Source: JABDQZ01 sp050049775 (lineage in GTDB: Bacteria > Pseudomonadota > Gammaproteobacteria > Chromatiales > Chromatiaceae). Taken from it: DNA of 64,000 bases. Where the stretch lies: positions 1 to 64,000 of the forward strand of contig JASFVP010000014.1 of the NCBI GenBank assembly GCA_050049775.1. The letters run 5' to 3'. Positions 51,583 through 60,200 of this stretch are shown here, one piece after another; positions within the stretch are counted from its first letter, which is position 1, and every line of letters starts with the position of its first letter. Both the position numbers and the translations under genes were made by a program. The notes below the pieces were generated by a model. That model searched no databases, had not been told where the DNA came from, and worked only from the letters and a program-made list of their open reading frames with translations.

Positions 51583-53760
51583 TTGAATAAGACATTTGCA
51601 CGAGTAGGTGCATCCTATGATTTTTTGATTTGTCGAAATCAACAGGATGATGCCTATCAGCTTTATCGGGTGGATTGTGATGCAGAAGCATTGTTCACCC
51701 CGGTTTCATTGAATAAGGGCGCCACTTTCGACCACTCTTACCGAATGGCCCAGATTGGAGGCTATCTGTTGCAGTGGAGTCCGCTTTGTCAGCAGGATGA
51801 AAAACCCGGCTACCAATACAACCTTCTGGAGTTTGATCCGGACTCCCCTGACCCGTTGAACGGACAATCTCTCCAAAAAGGCTTCTGGGAAAAGAAAAAG
51901 TTTTGGGGTTATCGGGATTATTACAGCGCCAACCCGGATGAGGACCAGTATCTCAACCTCATTCCGATGGCAAGCTTTGTCATGAGCATGATTCCTGCGA
52001 AGGGGCGTGGTACGTACGAACTGTGGAATTTTGATCCACAACCGAATTCTCCCGGCAGCGCTGATCCAATCCCGTATCCGTATACCGGCCAGGGTGGTTT
52101 CCCTCTCATCAAGAAAGGCCATATCCTGATTCCGATCGGCAATTATGTGCTGGACCGTTTGCCGGACCGCAAGCATTTCCGCCTGTGGAGCTTTGATCCG
52201 CAACTCCAACCGGCACTGTCACTGCCAGCGATTCAGGAAGGTCATTGGGATCATATTGATGAGCGCAGTGAACTCACCGCCATCGGTGGTCATCTGCTGG
52301 AGTGGAATCCGGATAAGGGCATCTTCCGACTATGGGGCTTTGATCCCGAGAGTGTAGACGTGCTTACAGGTCCGGTTCGTGAGGGTAAGCTGCCGGCCGG
52401 CATCGGTTCGGGCAGCCAACTGACCGGCTATCAACCTCGAATCCCGGTTCAGACACAAGCAGCTAGCACACTGGGCACCATCGACTTCATGCGGTCGAAG
52501 ATCAAACACGTGGTTTACTACATGGTGGAAAGCCGCTCGTTCGATAATATTTGCGGCTGGCTTTATGAGAACGGTGACGAGGGGTGCCACTACATCGGTT
52601 CACAGGAACCTTTTGATGGGGCCAGTACAGACAACTTCAATTATGACGGCGAGCGCAAGGTTCATGTCAGCCAGTTCAAGGATGGCAAGTTGAGCGAGGA
52701 CTGGGATCTCATGGCGCTCACCCAGGACCCGTTCCACGACACCACCGACAATCTGCAGCAGATGTTCTCCAGGGAACCCGGCTATTGGGGCCGCGAGAAA
52801 CCGGACATGGGTGGCTTTATCCTGAATAATGCCAATGACCAGGTGATGGAGACTTTCAGCCCGGAACAGATACCGGTATTGAACGGACTGGCTCGTCATT
52901 TCGGTATTTCCGATCGCTGGTTTTGTTCCATCCCCGGCGGTACCGACGTCAATCGCGCCTTTTCAGTCACCGGTTCCGCTTTCAACCGGCTGGGCACCTG
53001 GGAAGGCGGCAACGTCTACAAATATTGGCCCGACTTTCCTCACCGCCAGTCGATCTGGAAGGTCTTGTGGAGCCAGGGGATTACCGACTGGAAAATCTAC
53101 AACGCTGTGCTGTGGGAAGATTGCATCTTCACCTACCAGCTTTACCTCAAGGGGCAGATCCCGACAGTTGATAAGAACTCATCAAAATTCCTCGCCGACC
53201 TCGATCAGTTCAAGCAGGATGCGGCGAATGGCGAACTGCCAGCTTTCAGCTTCCTGGAACCGGTCTGGATTGCGCCGTCCGGCGCCACCTCATATCACCC
53301 CGGTGCCGATCTGGTTCCCGCTGAAAAGGCACTAAACGAAATCTATGAAGCGATCAAGAACGGTCCTGGCTGGGATGAGACTCTGCTGGTGATCACGTTT
53401 GACAAGAACAACGGCATCTATGACCACGTCGCGCCACCTTACGCCAGAAAGCCCTGGCCCAACGACCTGAATGACGGCTTTGCCTACGACCTCATGGGAC
53501 CCAGGGTGCCGACCATCATGGTATCGCCCTGGATCAAGCAGCAGACCGTGTTCCGGGCAGAAGGGGAGACGCCATTTGATTCAACCTCGTTTGCAGCAAC
53601 TTTGCTGCAGTGGTTCGGTGTGCCCAAACCGCTTTGGGGACTTGGAGACCGGATGGAAATCGCACCAACTTTCGAAAGCATTCTGCAAGCCACTGAGCCA
53701 AGAAAAGATGCGCCAACGTTGACGCCGCCGTATGACAAGTCGTTTCCGAAACAGAAGTAG
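51583..53760 (+). CDS. Phospholipase C/acid phosphatase-family phosphoesterase with N-terminal repeat domain
   Basis: A 725-residue protein starting with TTG, with AGAAGG upstream as ribosome site. Residues about 1-285 hold four to five repeats ending in YELWNFDP, FRLWSFDP or FRLWGFDP, suggestive of a beta-propeller or lectin-like module. The phosphoesterase domain (PF04185-like) begins at about 300 with KHVVYYMVESRSFDNICGWL, followed by SIPGGTDVNRAFSVTG and LVITFDKNNGIYDHVAPP. The usual DEHGG at the metal site is DKNNG here, so activity may differ. No signal peptide is visible. A phosphate-scavenging role is possible. Confidence 0.8.
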   Translation: MNKTFARVGASYDFLICRNQQDDAYQLYRVDCDAEALFTPVSLNKGATFDHSYRMAQIGGYLLQWSPLCQQDEKPGYQYNLLEFDPDSPDPLNGQSLQKGFWEKKKFWGYRDYYSANPDEDQYLNLIPMASFVMSMIPAKGRGTYELWNFDPQPNSPGSADPIPYPYTGQGGFPLIKKGHILIPIGNYVLDRLPDRKHFRLWSFDPQLQPALSLPAIQEGHWDHIDERSELTAIGGHLLEWNPDKGIFRLWGFDPESVDVLTGPVREGKLPAGIGSGSQLTGYQPRIPVQTQAASTLGTIDFMRSKIKHVVYYMVESRSFDNICGWLYENGDEGCHYIGSQEPFDGASTDNFNYDGERKVHVSQFKDGKLSEDWDLMALTQDPFHDTTDNLQQMFSREPGYWGREKPDMGGFILNNANDQVMETFSPEQIPVLNGLARHFGISDRWFCSIPGGTDVNRAFSVTGSAFNRLGTWEGGNVYKYWPDFPHRQSIWKVLWSQGITDWKIYNAVLWEDCIFTYQLYLKGQIPTVDKNSSKFLADLDQFKQDAANGELPAFSFLEPVWIAPSGATSYHPGADLVPAEKALNEIYEAIKNGPGWDETLLVITFDKNNGIYDHVAPPYARKPWPNDLNDGFAYDLMGPRVPTIMVSPWIKQQTVFRAEGETPFDSTSFAATLLQWFGVPKPLWGLGDRMEIAPTFESILQATEPRKDAPTLTPPYDKSFPKQK

Positions 53761-53837
53761 TGATACTGAACACGATTCTTTTTAAAGTCGTCAATAGGGG
53801 ATCAGTAATCCCCCGGTTTTAGATCCTATGAACTGGC

Positions 53838-53928
53838 TCCCTCTCCCTGGGGAGGGGGTTGGGGTGAGGGAGTATGTTCCGCGTTATTCAACCCTCACCC
53901 TGGCCCTCTCCCAAGCTTGGGAGAGGGG
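53838..53928. repeat. REP-like palindromic element
   Basis: Two CCCTCTCCC/GGGAGAGGG-type hairpins flank a longer imperfect pairing: CTCCCTCTCCC-TGG-GGAGGGGG at 53838-53858 and CCCTCTCCC-AAGCTT-GGGAGAGGG at 53904-53927, with GGGGTGAGGG pairing CCCTCACCC between them. This GC-rich form is a widespread dispersed intergenic repeat in gammaproteobacteria. It sits after the phosphoesterase gene and may end its transcript. Confidence 0.7.
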
Positions 53929-53960
53929 ACAGCCGGCCGAATGGCCAGCCAATCCGGCTT

Positions 53961-54137
53961 TCAGTCTGTGGAGTGTTTATGAGTGGTCAATCTAAAATCA
54001 CCCATATCTGTCACTTGTCTGGGTTGCTTATGTCTTCTGCAGATAATTTCATTAATTCCACCAAAGAATATTAAGAGCGGCATTGGTAAATATATAAAAG
54101 CCCCTAAAATGAATGCGGTGGGCATTGTCGGCCACAT
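53961..54137 (-). CDS. Possible small membrane protein (58 residues)
   Basis: A frame starting MWPTMPTAFILGAFIYLP at 54137 and ending in CRRHKQPRQVTDMGDFRLTT then a short tail and stop at 53961. One strongly hydrophobic stretch (ILGAFIYLPMPLLIFFGG) and a basic tail make it protein-like. It overlaps nothing and follows the 81-residue frame on the same strand in a different register, so the two could be one gene split by a frameshift. Weak evidence only. Confidence 0.3.
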   Translation of the reverse strand: MWPTMPTAFILGAFIYLPMPLLIFFGGINEIICRRHKQPRQVTDMGDFRLTTHKHSTD

Positions 54138-54156
54138 AAACAGTGTTGCAGATAGA

Positions 54157-54402
54157 TTAAGAGTAAATTAGATATGCACTGAAAAGGATGCTTATAGCTG
54201 CAGGTATGTAAAATTCTAGCCAGATGTAGTTGCTTACAAGCAAATAGGCTAAAAGACATGATAGCCACAAAAGAAGCAGCTCATCGGAAGCACTGTCAAT
54301 TGCGTAAGTAGAAAATATTCCTATAGCGAGTATCACCGTATATAAAAAAGTAGATAGACAATTGTAATTTTCCTTAGAATGCTCATCATTTCCCCTTATC
54401 AA
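54157..54402 (-). CDS. Possible small membrane protein (81 residues)
   Basis: A low-GC frame starting with TTG at 54402. It contains a hydrophobic helix near FLYTVILAIGIFSTYAID and two more in the LLLLWLSCLLAYLLVSNY and PAAISILFSAYLIYS regions. No ribosome-binding site is clear. With the next frame it may form a small membrane-protein pair or one broken gene. It differs in base composition from its neighbours, suggestive of transfer. No family is recognised. Confidence 0.35.
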   Translation of the reverse strand: MIRGNDEHSKENYNCLSTFLYTVILAIGIFSTYAIDSASDELLLLWLSCLLAYLLVSNYIWLEFYIPAAISILFSAYLIYS

Positions 54403-54420
54403 TCAGCTTAAGATAATGAG

Positions 54421-55467
54421 CTAACCAGATTTTATTTGATGCAGTTTCTCTTCAGCCGCTTTCAACGCCTGCCACAGCTTGTCCTCCTGAAAGCACAAGC
54501 TGCCACCGCCGCGTTTCTCCTGCGAAACCATGCGGTTGATGTCGGAGACACACACCCAGGGTGATGAGTTATTGCTGTTTTTCAGGGCGGCGGCCCACTT
54601 GGAGTGATCCTTGGTGTAGGGCCATTCATAGGGTGAAGACGAGAGGCTCTTGAAGTCCAGGGTTAACAAGTCTTCATCATAGGTATCGGAGCGGGTGTCC
54701 TGTAAAGGAGTCACTTTGCCTCTGCGCCAGGTTTCAACCACCAGGTCGCACTTCAGTTCGGGCGATATCAGGTCCAGCCAGAAGTCTTCACCCCATATCC
54801 TGCTTTTGGCGATCAACAGGAATTCCTTGCCGCCCTTTGATTTCAGCCTGAGCGTCGAGGGTTGCTTCGATTCATTGATTGCGGTTCCATGAAACAGTTG
54901 GAAAAGAGGCTCGTCATTCTGTAGCGAAGCCGGGATGCGTGAGCTCTCTTGCAGCACCTGAGGGTTTTGTTGTTGCAACATCTGTTGGGCGATCCGGTTG
55001 GCGGTCTGGTAATCGGGCAGGGTGATACAGATAAAGGTCTGACCGTAGATCTTTTCTTCGCCCGGCAGCGTCAACTCCAGATCGGCGGGGAAGCGCGGGG
55101 TTGAATGCAGTAACAACAGCGCTGAATCGCTGGCTTTGTCAAAAGCCAGCACACCCTTGCAGTGGCCTTTTTCCGAATTGTTGTCTTGTTTATCAACGTG
55201 TTCATCATTATAAATAATGAAACCTGCCGTTGTCGGGGCGTCAAACACGGTTTGCAGGGTATAGCCCAATGCCTGGTTATCCTGATCCAGACCGACAGGC
55301 GATAGCTGCAGTGCGGCAGAAACCGGGTCATAGTAGAAGAAGTCAAAGCCCTGATTGTTTTTGGTTCCGGTATGTTCCGGGGTTTTGTAAATAAACCACC
55401 AATCCACCGGTTGTCCTTGCTGGTTTTTGGCCTCCATCATCCGATAGAAGTCTCCGTGAATATCCAA
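54421..55467 (-). CDS. DNase II-family acid deoxyribonuclease homologue
   Basis: A 348-residue homologue of eukaryotic DNase II, an HKD-like nuclease that cuts DNA without metal and leaves 3'-phosphates. Matching segments are GQPVDWWFIYKTP (residues 18-30), GHCKGVLAFD with the first His-x-Lys at 102-104, HSTPRFP at 121, YGQTFICITL, AKSRIWGEDFW, DHSKW with the second His-x-Lys at 288-290, and PWVCVSDINR followed by RGGGSLCFQ. All key residues are present. No signal peptide is visible, so export is unexplained. Bacterial members are known but uncommon. The neighbouring genes suggest scavenging or defence, which cannot be decided here. Confidence 0.88.
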   Translation of the reverse strand: MDIHGDFYRMMEAKNQQGQPVDWWFIYKTPEHTGTKNNQGFDFFYYDPVSAALQLSPVGLDQDNQALGYTLQTVFDAPTTAGFIIYNDEHVDKQDNNSEKGHCKGVLAFDKASDSALLLLHSTPRFPADLELTLPGEEKIYGQTFICITLPDYQTANRIAQQMLQQQNPQVLQESSRIPASLQNDEPLFQLFHGTAINESKQPSTLRLKSKGGKEFLLIAKSRIWGEDFWLDLISPELKCDLVVETWRRGKVTPLQDTRSDTYDEDLLTLDFKSLSSSPYEWPYTKDHSKWAAALKNSNNSSPWVCVSDINRMVSQEKRGGGSLCFQEDKLWQALKAAEEKLHQIKSG

Positions 55468-55655
55468 TTGAATGAAAAGTCTAGCAGATCATGCAGCCTG
55501 AAAAATGTCGCTAGCGCTGCAGCAGGTGTTCTGTTGAGATCACAGGCATTCAATAAATTTCATCGCTGTACGATATAAATGATATCGGCTTCTATAATTC
55601 CAGCCAGGCTAAGCCTTCTGGACCAGATATTGACCCTTGGCATACTCGCTGGACG

Positions 55656-56474
55656 ATGGTTGATTTCAATATGTTTCGTTATTTTGGCTACGGTTCCAAC
55701 CTGAATATGACCTCGCTCAGAGCCAAGGGCGTTGAGCCGCTGGCATCACGGCGTGCGGTCCTGCCGGGCTGGTGCCTGCGCTTTAATGTGCAGCATTTTT
55801 TTCGCCACGAGGGCGGGGTGGGTAATATCGAACGTTCGGATAAAGCTGACAGTCGGGTACTCGGGGTTCTTTACGATTGTCCGGACGAAGCTCTGGCGCC
55901 CCTGGATGCCGTGGAGGCCTGTGGGCATGGCTACGACCGCATTACCGTTGATGTGGATGCTGAGGGTGAATCGGTACCGGCGCTCACCTACGTCGGTATG
56001 CCGGAATTCATCGATGACAGCTGTCTGCCCAGCCGCCGCTACCTGAACATCGTCGTCGATGGCGCGCGCCAGGCCGGCCTGGACTCCGACTATGTGCAGA
56101 ATCTCATGGCACATCCGGTCCACCAGTCGAAAGAGCATCCGCCATTCGTGCCACCGCCCGGTGACTACCCCACATTCGATACGGACAGCCTGGCCAGGCA
56201 GCCGTTATATACCGCGCTTTACGGCGCGGTTTTTGACATGTCACAGGCCCGACCGCTGCATGAATATCTCAAAAGTTTCTTCGGCGGGCGGGATATGACG
56301 CTGTTTCATCTCAAACGCCTGGACAGCAGCGATGGCCAGGAATCAATGGAAGACATACTGCATGGACGCCTCAACCAGGCTCAACAGCGCTACCTGAACG
56401 GCTATTTGAACGAATACGCTAAAGAGTACCGCTATGTTGGCCGCTTTAATTACCACAACAAAAATGAGGAGTGA
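55656..56474 (+). CDS. Gamma-glutamylcyclotransferase-like protein
   Basis: A 272-residue protein with the GGCT/AIG2 fold. FRYFGYGSNLNMTSL holds the substrate-binding YGSN loop, and LDAVEACGHGYDRITVDV contains the catalytic Glu. The C-terminal half (about 150-272) is not part of the fold and includes HPPFVPPPGDYPTF and RPLHEYLKSFFGGRD. The family includes enzymes that release 5-oxoproline from gamma-glutamyl compounds, but many members are uncharacterised. MFRYFG at 55671 is an alternative start. The next gene begins a few bases downstream with GGAG in the overlap. Confidence 0.78.
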   Translation: MVDFNMFRYFGYGSNLNMTSLRAKGVEPLASRRAVLPGWCLRFNVQHFFRHEGGVGNIERSDKADSRVLGVLYDCPDEALAPLDAVEACGHGYDRITVDVDAEGESVPALTYVGMPEFIDDSCLPSRRYLNIVVDGARQAGLDSDYVQNLMAHPVHQSKEHPPFVPPPGDYPTFDTDSLARQPLYTALYGAVFDMSQARPLHEYLKSFFGGRDMTLFHLKRLDSSDGQESMEDILHGRLNQAQQRYLNGYLNEYAKEYRYVGRFNYHNKNEE

Positions 56475-56485
56475 GGAGTGCAGCC

Positions 56486-57202
56486 ATGGATCAATTTCAG
56501 CCGGCCCTGGACCATGGGGCCATTGAGGAAGTCTTTCCCGACGTTTTTTTCGTCAGCGGCGCCATGGAGACCGTTCTCCAGGACATAGACTGGAAGTTCA
56601 GCCGCAATATGACCGTGGTGCGGGATGGTGAACGTCTGGTCATTATTAATAGTGTACGCCTCGGCGAGCAAGGTCTGGCCGAACTCGACAAGCTCGGAAA
56701 GGTCACCGACGTGGTACGCCTCGGTTCCTTGCACGGGCGTGACGATCCGTTCTATGTCGATCACTACCAGGCGAACTACTGGGCCATGCCGGGCATGGAG
56801 CACGAAACCGGCCTGCAGGCGAGCCACACCCTCGAGCCGAACGGTCCGTCACCGATATCCGATGCCTCGGTATTCGAATTCACCACCACCAAAATTCCGG
56901 AGGGCATCCTGCATCTTGATCGTGCCGGCGGCATCCTGATTGCCTGTGATGCCTTGCAAAACTGGACCGCGCCGGATGAGTTTTTCTCGGACTCTTCACG
57001 CGAGCTGATGCAGAAAATGGGCTTTTTCACGCCCGCCAATCTGGGGCCGGTCTGGGTGCAGCGAGCTTCACCTGAAGGTGACGATTTCGCGCGCCTCAAA
57101 ACACTTTCATTCAAGCATGCCCTGTGCGGTCACGGCGAACCCTTGCGCGATACAGCGCATGAAGATTACCTCGCCACATTCCAGCAAATGTTTGGTGTTT
57201 AA
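56486..57202 (+). CDS. Metallo-beta-lactamase-fold-like hypothetical protein
   Basis: A 238-residue protein starting MDQFQPALDHGA at 56486, preceded by GAGGAG; an upstream in-frame GTG is less likely. The order VFFVSGAM, NMTVVRDGERLVIINSVRL, VVRLGSLHGRDDPFYVDHY and GILIACDALQNW resembles an MBL fold, but the classic HxHxDH is replaced by H-G-R-D-D, and only some ligands are retained. CGHGEPLRDTAHEDY near the end is like MBL HGxP. The function is unknown. It ends within the first codons of the giant signalling gene. Confidence 0.6.
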   Translation: MDQFQPALDHGAIEEVFPDVFFVSGAMETVLQDIDWKFSRNMTVVRDGERLVIINSVRLGEQGLAELDKLGKVTDVVRLGSLHGRDDPFYVDHYQANYWAMPGMEHETGLQASHTLEPNGPSPISDASVFEFTTTKIPEGILHLDRAGGILIACDALQNWTAPDEFFSDSSRELMQKMGFFTPANLGPVWVQRASPEGDDFARLKTLSFKHALCGHGEPLRDTAHEDYLATFQQMFGV

Positions 57203-57233
57203 CCTGGCTGACAAAGAGGAGGCACGGGAGGAA

Positions 57234-60200
57234 GTGGACTTGCAGCTTCCAGGCTATGAGATTGACTCAGTCCTGTGCCGCGCTGCAGGTCGGGTGGTTT
57301 ATCGTGCCCGTCGCCTTGCCGATGACGCTCAGGTTGCGCTGGAAACCCTGGATGCGGAATACCCGGACCGTCAGGAGGTCGCCGTAATTCGCCGTGAAGC
57401 GGGCATTACCCAACGTCTGGCCGACGTGGATGGTGTGCGCAAGCTGCATGCGGTGCTACCACACGGCAGTGGCAACCTGGCCCTGGTCGGTGACCTGTAC
57501 GAGTCTTCGTTGCAGAGCCATCTTGCCGATGCTGGTGAAGCTGGCTTGCCGCTGGCCGAGTCGCTTGAAATAGCCCTGCAACTGGTCCGTACCCTGGGTG
57601 GAATACACGCCCGCGATATCGTTCACAAGGCATTGAGTCCGGCAAACGTACTGTATGATCCAGCAAGCGGCGCCATTGCGCTGGCTGGCTTTGGTATAGC
57701 TTCTGAACTGGATCAGGAACGCCAGGCGGTGCAAATGCCGCGTCGCCTGGAGGGACCACTGCCTTACATGTCGCCGGAACAGACCGGCCGCATGAATCGC
57801 GACCTGGATTACCGCTCGGACTACTACTCGCTCGGGGTGCTGCTGTTTGAACTGCTGACGGGCAAGACGCCGTTCCAGGCCGACAACCTGCTGGGCTGGG
57901 TCTATAGTCACATCAGTTGTTTGCCGCCGGCACCCCACGAAGTCAATCCCAAAGTACCCGAAGCGGTATCACCCATCGTCCTCAGGCTATTGGCCAAGAA
58001 TCCGGAAGAGCGTTACCAGAGTGAAGAGGGCCTGCTGCACGACCTGCAGCATTGTGCCGATCAACTTGCTGCAGGTCGTAGTCTCATACCTTTCGAACTC
58101 GGCCAAAAAGATGTGGTGCAGAAGTTCCTGGTGCCACAAAGTCTGTACGGCCGTGAGCGTGAACTCGAGGAACTGCTCGGTTTGTTCGAGTCAGCGGCGG
58201 CAGGCCAGACCGAATTCTGCCTGGTGTCTGGTTACTCCGGTGTGGGCAAGTCGGCGCTGGTCAATGAGATTGATCGTCCGCTGGTACGTGAACGCGGCTT
58301 CCTGGTGCAAGGCAAGTTTGACCAGTTCCAGCATGGTGAGGCTTATACGGCACTTGCGGCCACTTTTCGTGGCCTGGTGCAGCAAGTCCTGGCCGAACCG
58401 GAAGAGCAGGTCGCGCAATGGCGTCAACGGCTGTTGGAGGCACTTAACCCGAATGCGCAACTGGTGGTGGAACTGGTCCCCGAGCTGGAACTCATCATCG
58501 GTGAACAACCGGAAGTGGCCAAACTCCCACCGGCAGAGGCGCGCAACCGTTTACAACTGGTATTGACGGCATTCCTGCGCGTTTTCGCCGGAGAAGGCCA
58601 TCCGGTCGTGCTGTTCCTCGACGATTTGCAATGGAGCGACGCCCCGACCCTGGCGCTGTTGCGCCGCCTGGTGACTTCACATGACCTGAGTCATTTACTG
58701 CTGATCGGCGCCTATCGCAGCAATGAGGTCGGCGTCGGTCATCCCTTGCAACTGCTGCTGGATGATTTGCAGACGCAAAAAAATATCCGCCGACTGCCGG
58801 TTGGCGAGCTGGACCGGGACTCCGTGGCCTGTCTGGTGGCCGATGCGCTGAGTCGTGATGCGAAAGATGTACGTCCGCTAAGCGACATGCTCTACGATAA
58901 AACCCAGGGCAATCCGCTGTTCACCAATGAGCTGTTGCGCCAACTCTACAAGGAAGGCGCGATCGCGCTGGACCCGGCCACCGGACAATGGAACTGGGAC
59001 CTCGATGCCGTGCGCTGGTCTGCTGTGAGCAACGACGTGGTCGAGTTCATGGTGGATAATCTGCGCCGGTTACCGCCGGCAACCCAGCAAGTGTTGCAGC
59101 TGGCGGCTTGTATCGGCGGCAGTTTCGATCTGCAGACATTGTCAGCGATCTACCAGCAACCCGTCACCAAGACGGCGGCCGCATTGCTTCCGGCACTCAA
59201 GCAGCAAACCGTGCTGCCCATGCATAACGACTATCGTCTGGTTAACGAAGACACGGAACTGCTGGAAGTAAATCCGACTTACCGCTTCCAGCACGACCGT
59301 GTGCAGCAGGCGGCGTATGCCCTGATCGCAGAGCAACAGCTGCAACAGGTGCATTACTCCGTCGGACGGTTGATGTTGCAGCATGCCGGCGAAACGGTGC
59401 CGGATGAGCGTCTCATTGACATCGTCGGCCACCTGAACGAAGGCAGAGCACTGATCGATTCCGCCGAAGAGCGCCTCGCCCTGGCGGAACTGAACCTGCG
59501 TGCAGGCGAGCGCGCCAAATACTCGGCGGCTTACGAGGCGGCGCTGGATTATCTGAACATAGCGGCCGAACTGTTGCCCGCAGATCCCTGGGCCGAGACG
59601 CCGGCATTAATGAAAGCGCTGGCGGCGGAGACACAGCAATGTGCTTATCTCACCGGGCATATCGAAACGGCAGACCACTGGATCGAAGTCCTGCTGGAGC
59701 ACAGCCATACCGACCTGGAACGCAGTGACATCCTCGCCACACGCACGCGCCAGTATGCCACCCTGGGTCGCATGGACGACTCCATCCGTTCGGCCATTCA
59801 GGGGCTGGCGCTGATCGGTGTACAGTTTACCGAGCAGCCGGGCGACGCCGAGATTGCGGAAGAACGCCAACGGGTCGAAGACAATCTCGGCGAGCGTGGC
59901 ATCCCGGATCTGGTTGATGCACCGCTGGTCACCGACGAGGCCACCCTGACGGCCATGCGCCTGTTGATGGAAATCTTTCCCGCAGCGTTTCTTTCCGGTA
60001 GCGGCAAGCTGTTTCCCTATCTGGTGCTCAAGGCCGTCAACCTGTCACTGCGTCATGGCAATTGCCCCGAGACCGCTTTTGCCTACGCTGCCTATGGCAT
60101 GCTGTTGTGCGGTGAACTGGATGAACCGGCCACCGGTTATCAGTACGGTAAGGTCGGGCTGGCGATCAATGAACGACTTGATGACCTTACCCTGCGTGCG

